DNA of 64,000 bases from Pseudoduganella flava (GTDB lineage: Bacteria > Pseudomonadota > Gammaproteobacteria > Burkholderiales > Burkholderiaceae_D). Positions 26,633 to 35,308 of this stretch are shown in pieces (position 1 is the stretch's first letter; each line of letters begins with the position of its first letter). The stretch is from assembly GCF_007830495.1 (NCBI RefSeq), contig NZ_VLKW01000006.1, forward strand, positions 354,842 to 418,841. Direction: 5' to 3'. The position numbers were made by a program, and so were the translations under genes. The notes beneath the pieces are model-generated. The model searched no databases and was not told the DNA's origin. It was given only the letters and a program-made list of their open reading frames with translations.

Positions 26633-27160
26633 ATGCGCCGCTACCTGATGCCGTTGATCGTGTTCCTGGCGCTGGCCGGTTTTCTTGCCGCCGGCCTGCG
26701 CAACGATCCGCGCGAGCTGCCGTCCGCGCTGGTCGGCAAGCCCGCACCCGAGTTCACCGCGAGCCGCGTCGGCGCCGGCCAGGGCATCTTCTCGCCGCGC
26801 CAGATGGCGGGCAAGGTGTGGGTGCTGAACGTGTGGGCTTCCTGGTGCGCGCCGTGCCGCGTCGAGCATCCGCTGCTGATGCGGTTCGCGCAGCAGGGCC
26901 TCGCGCCCGTGGTCGGTCTCAATTACAAGGATGCCGAGGATGCCGCCACCACGTGGCTGCGTACCCAGGGTGATCCCTACGTCTTCTCGGCCGCGGACCC
27001 GGCTGGCCGCATCGGCATCGACTACGGCGTGTATGGCGTGCCGGAGACGTTCGTCATCGATGCGCACGGCGTGATCCGGCTGCGGCATGCGGGCCCACTG
27101 ACGCGCGAGGTCGTCGAAGGGAAGATCGCGAAACTCGTGCGGGAGCTGAACGGTGCGTAG
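26633..27160 (+). CDS. ccmG: periplasmic thioredoxin CcmG/DsbE
   Basis: 175 residues. An N-terminal anchor precedes a thioredoxin fold with active site WCAPC (Cys72, Cys75) and the cis-proline region YGVPETFV. It reduces the apocytochrome cysteines before haem attachment. Ribosome-binding site GGGGAGG. It overlaps the ccmH start by 8 bases. Confidence 0.95.
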   Translation: MRRYLMPLIVFLALAGFLAAGLRNDPRELPSALVGKPAPEFTASRVGAGQGIFSPRQMAGKVWVLNVWASWCAPCRVEHPLLMRFAQQGLAPVVGLNYKDAEDAATTWLRTQGDPYVFSAADPAGRIGIDYGVYGVPETFVIDAHGVIRLRHAGPLTREVVEGKIAKLVRELNGA

Positions 27161-27590
27161 CGTGCTCGTTGCCATTTGCCTGCTGGCCGGCGCGGCCGGT
27201 GCGGCGCCATCCGGCGCGGAGCTGGACCGCCGCACTGCCGCCGTCGCCGAGGAATTGCGCTGCCTCGTGTGCCAGAACCAGACGATCGCCGATTCGCACG
27301 CCGAGCTGGCCGTCGACCTGCGCCGGCAGGTGCGCGAGCAGCTGGCCCAGGGCCGCACGCCGGACCAGGTGGTCGCGTTCATGACGGAGCGCTACGGCGA
27401 CTTCGTCGTGTACCGGCCGCCGCTGCGCGGCAGCACCATGTTGTTGTGGTTCGGACCCGCGCTGCTGCTCGTTGCCGGGCTCGCGATGCTGTATCGGCGC
27501 CTGCGCGCACGCACCGCGCCGCCCGCCGTGCCGGACACGCGCCGGGCCGAGGCGGCGCGCCTGCTGGATGACGAGGAGGCCAAACCATGA
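27153..27590 (+). CDS. ccmH: cytochrome c maturation protein CcmH (CycL-type)
   Basis: 145 residues from a GTG start inside the ccmG end. It has a signal peptide, the redox motif LRCLVCQNQ (Cys37, Cys40), a three-helix domain, then one membrane helix (LLWFGPALLLVAGLAMLY). It is the short form; the TPR domain is supplied by the separate ccmI gene that overlaps its stop (ATGA). Confidence 0.94.
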   Translation: MRSVLVAICLLAGAAGAAPSGAELDRRTAAVAEELRCLVCQNQTIADSHAELAVDLRRQVREQLAQGRTPDQVVAFMTERYGDFVVYRPPLRGSTMLLWFGPALLLVAGLAMLYRRLRARTAPPAVPDTRRAEAARLLDDEEAKP

Positions 27591-28819
27591 CATGGTTCGT
27601 GCCGTTCGCGGTGCTGATGACGGCCGCGGCGCTGTTCTGCGTGATCCACCCGCTGCTGCGCCAGCATGCCGGCCCGCTGCAAGGGCCGGCGCAGAGCAGC
27701 GCCAACCTGGCGATTCTGCGCCAGCAGGCCCGCGAGCTCGATGCCCAGCTGGCGGCGGGCGACCTTGCGCCGGCCGACCATGCGCAGGCGCGTGCGGAGC
27801 TGGAGCGCCGCGTGGCCGAAGAGGTGGCGGCACCGGCACCGCTCGTCCAGGCACCGCCGCAGCGCCTGCTCGCGGGAATCGTCGCGCTGCTGGTGCCGCT
27901 GCTGGCGGCCGGCTTGTACTGGTATGCCGGCAACCCGGCCGCGCACGCGGTGATGTCCGGCTCGGCACCGCCGCTGCGCCCCGATCACGAGATTTCGGCG
28001 GCGCAGGTCAGCACGCTGTTGCAGCGCCTCGCCGACCGGCTGCGCAACGCGCCGGACGATGCCGACGGCTGGTATATGCTGGCGCGCTCGTACACGGCGA
28101 TCGGCCGGCATCACGATGCCGAGCTGGCGTACCAGCGCCTGATCGTACTGGTACCGGACGATCCGGATGTGCTGGCCGATTACGCCGACGCGGCGGCCAC
28201 CGCGCAGGGCGGCTCGTTGCAGGGCAAGCCCGTGGAGCTGGTGCGCAGTGCGCTGGCGCTGCTGCCCGATCATCCGAAGGCGCTGGCGCTGGCCGGCAGC
28301 GCGGCATTCGAACGGGGCGACTTCAAGGCCGCCGCCAACTGGTGGGAGCGGATGCTGCCGGCGCTGGACGGCGACGCCGAGTTGCGCCGCACCACGTTGG
28401 CCAATATCGCCGATGCGCGCCAACGCGCGGGAGAACCAGTCAGCACCACCACGGAATCGCCCAGCGCCGGCGCGGGCCAAGCGATCAGCGGCACCGTGAC
28501 CATCGCGCCCGAATTGCTCAAGCACGTGACGCCCGGTGCCACCGTATTCGTGTACGCACGCGCGCCGGGTGGCGCAGGCCCGCCGCTGGCGGTACAACGG
28601 CTGAGCGTCGGCCGCTGGCCGCTGGCGTTCCGGCTCGACGATACGATGAGCATGCTGCCGCAGCTGAAACTGTCCGGCGCAAAGGAAGTCGTCGTCGGCG
28701 TGCGGGTGTCGGCGCAGGGTCGCGCCACGCCGTCGCCTGGCGATCTGGAAGGGCACTCGCAGCCGATACGGCCGGGTACCGAGGGCGTCGTCGTGCGAGT
28801 GGACACGCGCCGTGAGTGA
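27587..28819 (+). CDS. ccmI: cytochrome c maturation protein CcmI (CycH)
   Basis: 410 residues: N-terminal membrane helix, cytoplasmic loop with a leucine-rich segment (about residues 40-90), a second helix (LLAGIVALLVPLLAAGLYW), then TPR repeats (about 140-290) and a C-terminal beta-rich domain (about 300-405). CcmI captures apocytochrome C-terminal tails and delivers them to CcmFH. It is last in the ccm operon; napE follows after 86 bases. Confidence 0.92.
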   Translation: MTWFVPFAVLMTAAALFCVIHPLLRQHAGPLQGPAQSSANLAILRQQARELDAQLAAGDLAPADHAQARAELERRVAEEVAAPAPLVQAPPQRLLAGIVALLVPLLAAGLYWYAGNPAAHAVMSGSAPPLRPDHEISAAQVSTLLQRLADRLRNAPDDADGWYMLARSYTAIGRHHDAELAYQRLIVLVPDDPDVLADYADAAATAQGGSLQGKPVELVRSALALLPDHPKALALAGSAAFERGDFKAAANWWERMLPALDGDAELRRTTLANIADARQRAGEPVSTTTESPSAGAGQAISGTVTIAPELLKHVTPGATVFVYARAPGGAGPPLAVQRLSVGRWPLAFRLDDTMSMLPQLKLSGAKEVVVGVRVSAQGRATPSPGDLEGHSQPIRPGTEGVVVRVDTRRE

Positions 28820-28905
28820 GTCATGCGCCACACTGGTGCAGTTGTGCGCGCCGTGTTTGCTCTCGCGACGATAATGCAACCGTTAGGAAGATCAGCGAGG
28901 AACGT

Positions 28906-29070
28906 ATGGAAAGCGACCGTCCCGTCCCGACCAAGGCGGAAGAGATCAAGGTATTCCTGTTCATCACCGCCGTGCTGGCGCCAGTGCTGGCTGTCGGCTT
29001 CATCGCCGCCTACGGCTTCATCGTGTGGTTCTACCAGCTCCTGACGGGGCACCTGCCGGGAGCGGCCTGA
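28906..29070 (+). CDS. napE: NapE small membrane protein
   Basis: 54 residues with one membrane helix (VFLFITAVLAPVLAVGFIAAYGFIVW, given only as its span, residues about 16-41). The motif EEIKVFLFIT and the FYQLLTG tail match NapE, a small protein of unknown role in nap operons. Ribosome-binding site GCGAGGA precedes the ATG. No FNR-type box (TTGAT-N4-ATCAA) is visible in the 86 bases upstream. napD starts 2 bases after its stop. Confidence 0.85.
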   Translation: MESDRPVPTKAEEIKVFLFITAVLAPVLAVGFIAAYGFIVWFYQLLTGHLPGAA

Positions 29071-29072
29071 CG

Positions 29073-29342
29073 ATGATTGACGAAATCCATATCGCCGGCA
29101 TCATCGTGCACGCGTCGCGCGCGCAGATGGATGCCGTACGCACCCAACTTGCGCTGGTGCCGGGGGCGATCGTCCATACGGCAGCCGCGGATGGCCGCAT
29201 GGTCGTGACGCTGGAAACCGATTCCGCACAGCGCACGCTCGACACGATGGATGTGATCCGTGTCATCCCCGGCGTGTTCAACGTCGCGCTGGTGTACCAA
29301 CATGCCGAGCCCAGAGAGGCCATGGACGAGGAGATACGATGA
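29073..29342 (+). CDS. napD: NapD chaperone for NapA maturation
   Basis: 89 residues with a ferredoxin-like fold. The N-terminal IHIAGIIVHA and the central PGAIVHTA match NapD, which binds the twin-arginine signal of NapA and holds it until cofactor insertion is done. The stop overlaps the napA start (ATGA). Confidence 0.93.
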   Translation: MIDEIHIAGIIVHASRAQMDAVRTQLALVPGAIVHTAAADGRMVVTLETDSAQRTLDTMDVIRVIPGVFNVALVYQHAEPREAMDEEIR

Positions 29343-31837
29343 GCTACACGCGCCGAGATTTCATCACGCAGACGGCCGCCGCGACGGCGGCGGCGACGGC
29401 CGGCATTCCGTTCGACGCGCCCGCCGCGTCGAACGTGACGACCGATGCCTCGAAGACCCAGCTGACCTGGAACAAGGCGCCATGCCGCTTCTGCGGCGTC
29501 GGCTGCGGCGTCAACGTCGGCGTCAAGGATGGCCGCGTCGTCGCGACGCACGGCGACATCAACGCCGAAGTGAACCGCGGCGTCAATTGCGTCAAGGGCT
29601 ACTTCCTGTCGAAGATCATGTACGGGGCCGACCGCCTGACCCAACCGCTGCTCAGGATGACCAATGGCCGCTATGACAAGAACGGCGAGTTCGCGCCGGT
29701 GTCGTGGGACAAGGCGTTCGACGTGATGGCCGAACAGTTCAAGAAGGTGTTGCGCGAGAAGGGGCCGGGCAGCGTCGGCATGTTCGGCTCCGGCCAATGG
29801 ACCGTGTGGGAAGGCTATGCCGCCGTCAAGCTGATGAAGGCCGGCTTCCGCTCGAACAACCTCGATCCGAATGCGCGGCACTGCATGGCATCTGCCGTCG
29901 CGGGCTTCATGCGCACGTTCGGCATGGACGAGCCGATGGGCTGCTACGACGACATCGAACAGGCCGACGCGTTCGTGCTGTGGGGCTCGAACATGGCCGA
30001 GATGCATCCGATCCTGTGGACGCGCGTGACGGATCGGCGCCTGTCCGCGCCGCAGGTGAAGGTGGCCGTGCTGTCGGTGTACGAGCACCGCAGCTTCGAG
30101 CTGGCGGACCAGTCGATCATTTTTCGGCCGCAGACCGACCTGGCGATCCTGAACTTCATCGCCAATCACATCATCAAGACGAACCGCGTGAACCGCGACT
30201 TCGTCAACCGCCACACCCGCTTCGTGCTGGGCAACCAGAACATCGGCTACGGCCTGCGGCCCGAGCACGCGCTGCAGCAGGCCGCCGCCAACGCGGCCGA
30301 CGCCAGCGGCAGCAAGCCGATGACGTTCGAGGAATACGCCCGCTTCGTCAGCAAATACGACGTTGACTACGTGTCGAAACTGTCCGGCGTGCCGGTCGAG
30401 CGGTTGCAACGGCTGGCCGAGCTGTACGCTGACCCGAAGATGAAGGTGGTGTCGTTCTTCACGATGGGCTTCAATCAGCACACCCGCGGCACGTGGTGCA
30501 GCAACCTGCTGTACAACCTGCACCTGCTGACCGGGAAGATCTCGTCGCCTGGCAATGGACCGTTCTCGCTGACGGGCCAGCCGTCCGCATGCGGTACCGC
30601 GCGCGAGGTGGGTACGTTCTCGCACCGCCTGCCGGCGGACATGCTGGTGACGAACCCGAAGCACCGCGAGCATGCGGAGGAGATCTGGAAGCTGCCGCCC
30701 GGGACGGTGCCCGACAAGCCGGGCTTCCACGCGGTCGCGCAGAGCCGCGCGCTGAAGGACGGCAAGCTGAACGCGTACTGGGTCATGTGCAACAACAATA
30801 TGCAGGCAGGTCCGAACATCATGGGCGAAATCCTGCCGGGCTTCCGCAATCCGCAGGCGTTCGTCGTCGTGTCGGACCCGTATCCGACCGCCAGCACGAC
30901 CGCGGCCGACCTGATCCTGCCCACCGCGATGTGGGTCGAGAAGGAAGGCGCGTACGGCAACGCCGAGCGGCGCACGCAGTTCTGGCACCAGCTGGTGCGC
31001 GCACCGGGCGAGGCCCGTTCCGACCTGTGGCAGCTGATGGAATTTTCCAAGCGCTTCAAGATCGAGGAAGTGTGGCCCGGCCCGTTGCTGGCGGCAGCCC
31101 CGCAGTACCGCGGCAAGACGCTGTTTGACGTCCTGTTCCGCAACGGCCAAGTCGACAAATTCCCGACGTCGCAGATCGCCGCCGGTTACCTGAACGACGA
31201 GGCGAAGGCGTTCGGCTTCTATGCGCAGAAGGGCCTGTTCGAGGAATATGCATCGTTCGGCCGTGGCCACGGCCACGACCTGGCACCGTTCGACCGCTAC
31301 CACGAGGCGCGCGGGCTGCGCTGGCCGGTCGTCAACGGCAACGAGACACGCTGGCGCTACCGCGAGGGCTACGATCCGTACGTGAAGAAGGGGGAAGGTG
31401 TGCGCTTCTACGGCATGCCGGACGGGAAGGCGGTGATCTTCGCGCTGCCATACGAGAAGGCGGCCGAGGAGCCGGACAAGGAATATCCGTTCTGGTTGTC
31501 GACTGGCCGCGTGCTCGAGCACTGGCATACGGGCACGATGACGCGGCGCGTGCCGGAGCTGTATCGCGCGGTGCCGAACGCCGTGTGCTTCATGCACCCT
31601 GAGGATGCGAAGGCGCTGGGCGCGCGCCGCGGCGACATCATCGAAGTGAAGTCGCGCCGCGGCTCGATCCAGACGCGGGTCGAGACGCGTGGCCGCAACC
31701 GGCCGCCGCGCGGGCTCGTGTTCATTCCGTTCTTCGACGCTGGTCAGCTCGTCAACAAGGTGACGCTCGACGCGACGGACCCGATCTCGTTCCAGACCGA
31801 CTACAAGAAGTGCGCGGTCGCCATCCGCAAGATCTGA
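29339..31837 (+). CDS. napA: periplasmic nitrate reductase catalytic subunit NapA
   Basis: 832 residues, normal length. A twin-arginine signal (TRRDFI) precedes a 4Fe-4S site (Cys49, Cys52, Cys56, Cys84), then the molybdopterin domains with the Mo-ligand Cys182 (ARHCMAS). It reduces nitrate to nitrite in the periplasm, with Mo-bis-MGD as cofactor. Electrons come from quinol through NapC and NapB. It overlaps napD and lies 11 bases before napB. Confidence 0.98.
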   Translation: MSYTRRDFITQTAAATAAATAGIPFDAPAASNVTTDASKTQLTWNKAPCRFCGVGCGVNVGVKDGRVVATHGDINAEVNRGVNCVKGYFLSKIMYGADRLTQPLLRMTNGRYDKNGEFAPVSWDKAFDVMAEQFKKVLREKGPGSVGMFGSGQWTVWEGYAAVKLMKAGFRSNNLDPNARHCMASAVAGFMRTFGMDEPMGCYDDIEQADAFVLWGSNMAEMHPILWTRVTDRRLSAPQVKVAVLSVYEHRSFELADQSIIFRPQTDLAILNFIANHIIKTNRVNRDFVNRHTRFVLGNQNIGYGLRPEHALQQAAANAADASGSKPMTFEEYARFVSKYDVDYVSKLSGVPVERLQRLAELYADPKMKVVSFFTMGFNQHTRGTWCSNLLYNLHLLTGKISSPGNGPFSLTGQPSACGTAREVGTFSHRLPADMLVTNPKHREHAEEIWKLPPGTVPDKPGFHAVAQSRALKDGKLNAYWVMCNNNMQAGPNIMGEILPGFRNPQAFVVVSDPYPTASTTAADLILPTAMWVEKEGAYGNAERRTQFWHQLVRAPGEARSDLWQLMEFSKRFKIEEVWPGPLLAAAPQYRGKTLFDVLFRNGQVDKFPTSQIAAGYLNDEAKAFGFYAQKGLFEEYASFGRGHGHDLAPFDRYHEARGLRWPVVNGNETRWRYREGYDPYVKKGEGVRFYGMPDGKAVIFALPYEKAAEEPDKEYPFWLSTGRVLEHWHTGTMTRRVPELYRAVPNAVCFMHPEDAKALGARRGDIIEVKSRRGSIQTRVETRGRNRPPRGLVFIPFFDAGQLVNKVTLDATDPISFQTDYKKCAVAIRKI

Positions 31838-31848
31838 AAGGAGGCGAT

Positions 31849-32319
31849 ATGAAGAAGCTCATTACCTGCCTGCTGTGTTGCTGCATCGCGTTCGGCGCCC
31901 AGGCGCAACGGGCCCTCGACAATATGCGTGGCCCGACGCCGCTGGCCGAAACGGCCAAGCCGGCGCCGATGGTCAATCCTGACAACAGCGACGTGCGGCG
32001 CGTGCGCAACTACGCGATGCAGCCGCCCGTCATCCCGCACAAGATCGAAGGCTACCAGGTCGACAAGAGCGCGAACCGCTGCATGATGTGCCACGCGCGC
32101 ACGCGCACGCAGGAAAGCGGCGCGCCGATGATCAGCGTGACGCACTTCCAGAACCGCGAGGGCAACTTCCTGGCCGAGCTGTCGCCGCGGCGTTACTTCT
32201 GCCTGCAGTGCCACGTGCCGCAGGCGAACCTGAACCCGCTCGTCGAGAATACGTTCAAGGACGTGGACACGATGCTGAACCAGGCGCCGCCGGCGGACGC
32301 GCCGGCCAAGCGCAAATAA
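31849..32319 (+). CDS. napB: NapB dihaem cytochrome c subunit
   Basis: 156 residues: signal peptide (cleaved after GAQA), then two CXXCH haem motifs, CMMCH (78-82) and CLQCH (118-122), with histidines at 64 and 99 as likely axial ligands. It transfers electrons from NapC to NapA. Ribosome-binding site AAAGGAGG is strong. Confidence 0.97.
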   Translation: MKKLITCLLCCCIAFGAQAQRALDNMRGPTPLAETAKPAPMVNPDNSDVRRVRNYAMQPPVIPHKIEGYQVDKSANRCMMCHARTRTQESGAPMISVTHFQNREGNFLAELSPRRYFCLQCHVPQANLNPLVENTFKDVDTMLNQAPPADAPAKRK

Positions 32320-32328
32320 GGGGGCGCC

Positions 32329-32907
32329 ATGCTGCGGATCGTCAAACGCTATTGGGATGTGCTGCGCCAGCCGAGCGCGCACTTGAGCCTGGGCTTCCTG
32401 ATCGTCGGCTCCTTCATCGCCGGCATCCTGTTCTGGGGCGGCTTCAACACGGCGATGGACTTCACCAACACGGAGAAGTTCTGCACGGGCTGCCACGAGA
32501 TGCGCGACAACGTGTACCCGGAGCTGCAGCGCACGATCCATTTCACGAACCGCAGTGGCGTGCGCGCCAAGTGCTCGGATTGCCACGTGCCGCACAACTG
32601 GACGGACAAGATGGCGCGCAAGATGCAGGCGTCCAAAGAAGTGTGGGGCAAGATCTTCGGCACGATCGACACGCGTGAGAAATTCGAGGAACACCGGCTG
32701 ATGCTGGCCCAGCACGAGTGGCGGCGGCTGAAGGCCAACAATTCGCTCGAATGCCGCAACTGCCACCAGTTCGAATCGATGGACTTCACGCGCCAGAGCC
32801 CGCGCGCCGCGAACGCGCACTCGACGCACCTGGCCAGCGGCCAGAAGACGTGCATCGACTGCCATAAAGGCATCGCGCACACGCTGCCGGACATGTCGGG
32901 GCAGTAA
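32329..32907 (+). CDS. napC: NapC/NirT tetrahaem quinol dehydrogenase
   Basis: 192 residues: one N-terminal membrane helix (LGFLIVGSFIAGILFW) and four CXXCH motifs: CTGCH (52), CSDCH (82), CRNCH (142) and CIDCH (175). It oxidises ubiquinol and feeds NapB. It is the last gene of the nap set; napF, napG and napH are not in the window. Confidence 0.97.
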   Translation: MLRIVKRYWDVLRQPSAHLSLGFLIVGSFIAGILFWGGFNTAMDFTNTEKFCTGCHEMRDNVYPELQRTIHFTNRSGVRAKCSDCHVPHNWTDKMARKMQASKEVWGKIFGTIDTREKFEEHRLMLAQHEWRRLKANNSLECRNCHQFESMDFTRQSPRAANAHSTHLASGQKTCIDCHKGIAHTLPDMSGQ

Positions 32908-32917
32908 ATGCGTTACG

Positions 32918-32939
32918 CCGCGCCGCCGTGGCGGCGCGG
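32918..32939 (+). terminator. GC hairpin after napC
   Basis: CCGCGCCGC, loop CGTG, GCGGCGCGG: a perfect 9-base-pair stem 10 bases after the napC stop. There is no T-run after it, so it may act with a termination factor or protect the nap mRNA 3' end. Confidence 0.5.
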
Positions 32940-33011
32940 TGGCAAAGCCGCGCGTCACGATTTCGGCGCCCCTGCTAAGATGAGCCCAGCTTCGTTGACG
33001 AAGGAGAGCTC

Positions 33012-33341
33012 ATGGCCCTGCAACACGCATCATCCGGACAAGTCATCGCCCTGCAGCATGCCGGCGAAGACGTCACCCAGTTTTCCTCGATCGCACTGGC
33101 AAAGACCGACGAGATCGAACTGATCCGCCTCGTACTACCCGCCGGCAAGACGATGCCGGAACACTGGGTCAAGGGCGAAATCACCCTGCAATGCCTGTCA
33201 GGCGAAATCGCCGTGGACGCGCACGGTCGTACCGCGACGCTGCATGGTGGCGAGATGCTGTACCTGGCCGGCGCGACCCCGCACGCGGTGCGTGCGGTCG
33301 CCGATTCGGTGGCGCTGCTGACGATCGTGTTGAAGGATTGA
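33012..33341 (+). CDS. small cupin-domain protein
   Basis: 109 residues, a single cupin_2 barrel. The metal-site motifs are partly present: PEHWVKGEITLQCLSGE for motif 1 (one of the usual histidines is replaced) and LAGATPHAVRA for motif 2. Ribosome-binding site AAGGAGAG. It follows nap but after a hairpin and its own likely -10 (TAAGAT at 32976), so it is probably a separate unit. Substrate unknown. It converges with the glycosyltransferase gene with a 3-base gap. Confidence 0.75.
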   Translation: MALQHASSGQVIALQHAGEDVTQFSSIALAKTDEIELIRLVLPAGKTMPEHWVKGEITLQCLSGEIAVDAHGRTATLHGGEMLYLAGATPHAVRAVADSVALLTIVLKD

Positions 33342-33344
33342 CGC

Positions 33345-35165
33345 TCACGGGCACGGATAGCGCACCGCGTACAGGATGCGCGGCGCCCCCAACGGCGCGC
33401 CATTGACGGGATTGCGATCCAGGCGCCCGACGGCGTCGAGCGCGATGCAGGCGTCGTGCGACAGCGCCGCCCCGGCAACGAACACGTGGGTGATTCCGGC
33501 GGCCCGCAGCGGCGCAGCCCGCAACGTGGCGGCCTGCGGCGAGGTCAGCGAAGGTGGCAACCCCAGCAGGCGCCGCCCTTGCGGCATGCTGATCACCCGG
33601 TTCGCCAGCGATGATCCTGCCAGTGGATAATGCCAGCTGCGGTCCGCCAGATTCAGGATGACCGCACCGGCCGGCAGCGCGTCGATCTCCGGCGGATACT
33701 CATAGAACTGCGCCCGCGTGCTTTGCCCCGACAGCACGATCCGGTCGCCGAACTGCACCAGCTGGCGCGACAGGAACACCCCCAGCATGATCACGATGCA
33801 CGCGGCCAGCACGCCGTCGAACAGCCGGCGCCAGCCGCCATGCGCCTGCGTCACGACCCACGCCAGCAGCGGCATCGCCAGCGGCAGCGCGGCCAGCACG
33901 TAGCGCGGCTGGCGGTCACCCAGCAACCACCATGCGCCGACGATGAGGCACACGGCAAACAGCAGCGCGGCGCGCACGCGGTGACGTCGCCAGCCGTCGC
34001 GCACGACCGCTGCGCCGATGGCGATGCCGGTCGCGGGAATGGCCGCGGCGACAAAGGCGCCCAGGCCGCCGCTGTGCTTGAAGTTCTGGCCGTAGCGCTG
34101 CGTTTCCGTCCACGGATAGGCAAGCCATTGCAGCGAGTGGTCGACCCATTCCAGCTGGGTCGTTGCGCGCAGCGACGTATCGAAGTCCGCCGCCGGCAGC
34201 CAACCGAACCAGGGGCCCACCAGCGGCACGCCGACCGGGTGCAGCGGGTTGCCGAACAACAGCGCGTTGCGGGCCAGCCAGAAGCCGCCGGCGGCCAATG
34301 CCGTCCCGCCGAACAGCGCGGCATGGCGCAGCATGCGCGGTCCGCGCGCCTGGCAGCAGACATTGATGCCGATGGCGGCCGCGCTGATCAGGTGCAGGCT
34401 CTTGAAGCCGAACGCGAGGCCGACGCACAGGCCCGCCAGCGGCAGCGCGAGCGCCGGCCGCAACGGGCACAGCACGAAGTACATCGCCAGCGCCGCAAAG
34501 GCGATGCCGCCGATGTCCGCGCCCAGTTCCACGGAAGAGAATGCGATCATCGGCACACCCAGCAAGCCGCAGCAGGCGTAGACCGACGCCCTGGCGTCCG
34601 CACCGGCGAGCCGGCACAGGCCGCGCACGGCCATCATGAGGGGCACCAGCAACAGCAGATTCGCCGCCGCCACCAGCCGTTCCGGCAGCACCTGCAGCAG
34701 CACGGCCCACAGGATGCTGGCGTTCGCCGGGAACGTGTGGGGGAAGTTGCCGTCCCATGGCTGCAACGACTGCGTCTGCAGCAGGTGCACCGACAACGGC
34801 AGGTGATAGGCCATCACCTCGTATCCCTGCGGCCGGCCGAACGCGAGCAGCACGCCGGCGAGCGCGAACGTCAACGCCGTCAGGCCGGCGATGGGAGACC
34901 AGCATTGCCGGGGCAGCGGGGCGAGCGGCGCAGGGCAGGGGACCAGCCGCAACGTCAGCGCAACGGCCAGCAGCAGCAACGCGGCGTTGGCGGTGGTGAC
35001 GACGGGCGCGCCCGTGCCCAGTTCCACGGCACCCAGCACCTGGAACGCCAGCAGCAGCGCGGCAACGAACGTGACGAGCGCGACGGGCACCGCTTCGCCC
35101 GGTACGCGCCGCGCGGCCAGCACGGCGATCCAGCCGCACAGCGCGACGAGCATCCACGCCGTCAT
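33345..35165 (-). CDS. polytopic GT-C-type glycosyltransferase (Gtr-like)
   Basis: 606 residues with about a dozen membrane helices and a C-terminal soluble domain. The first large periplasmic loop has GYEVMAYHLPL, which resembles the acidic-residue motif of ArnT/PMT-like GT-C enzymes that use polyprenyl-phosphate sugars. It is last in a GtrA-GtrB cassette, the place of the type-specific transferase that adds a sugar to a surface glycan. Start at 35165 is fixed by the ATGA overlap with the 48-residue gene upstream. The sugar and acceptor are unknown. Confidence 0.7.
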   Translation of the reverse strand: MTAWMLVALCGWIAVLAARRVPGEAVPVALVTFVAALLLAFQVLGAVELGTGAPVVTTANAALLLLAVALTLRLVPCPAPLAPLPRQCWSPIAGLTALTFALAGVLLAFGRPQGYEVMAYHLPLSVHLLQTQSLQPWDGNFPHTFPANASILWAVLLQVLPERLVAAANLLLLVPLMMAVRGLCRLAGADARASVYACCGLLGVPMIAFSSVELGADIGGIAFAALAMYFVLCPLRPALALPLAGLCVGLAFGFKSLHLISAAAIGINVCCQARGPRMLRHAALFGGTALAAGGFWLARNALLFGNPLHPVGVPLVGPWFGWLPAADFDTSLRATTQLEWVDHSLQWLAYPWTETQRYGQNFKHSGGLGAFVAAAIPATGIAIGAAVVRDGWRRHRVRAALLFAVCLIVGAWWLLGDRQPRYVLAALPLAMPLLAWVVTQAHGGWRRLFDGVLAACIVIMLGVFLSRQLVQFGDRIVLSGQSTRAQFYEYPPEIDALPAGAVILNLADRSWHYPLAGSSLANRVISMPQGRRLLGLPPSLTSPQAATLRAAPLRAAGITHVFVAGAALSHDACIALDAVGRLDRNPVNGAPLGAPRILYAVRYPCP

Positions 35166-35308
35166 CGCGAGTGTTCCAGCAGCACCCGCGCCGCACGCGC
35201 CAGCAGCAGCACGTGGTTGCGGATGCCGTCGCTGGTGGCGAAGTAGACGAGCGCGGAAAGCGCGGCCGCGCATGCCGGCGCTTTCGATATCCAGGCCGAC
35301 AGCGTCAT
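35162..35308 (-). CDS. 48-residue membrane peptide in the gtr cassette
   Basis: 48 residues with one hydrophobic segment (PACAAALSALVYFA) and a basic C-terminal half (NHVLLLARAARVLLEHSR). It starts in an ATGA overlap with the end of gtrB and ends in an ATGA overlap with the start of the GT-C gene. This double coupling, without spacer bases, is strong evidence that it is translated. No family is recognised. It may be a small partner of the glycosyltransferases. Confidence 0.6.
   Translation of the reverse strand: MTLSAWISKAPACAAALSALVYFATSDGIRNHVLLLARAARVLLEHSR

Noticed and set aside
24495..26747. 750-codon antisense frame over ccmF
   Set aside because: Shadow of ccmF; composition is biased and no motif is found.
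28820..28905. FNR/ANR box or NarP site upstream of napE
   Set aside because: No TTGAT-N4-ATCAA or clear heptamer pair is visible; only weak dyads such as GCGCCA/TGGTGC are present.
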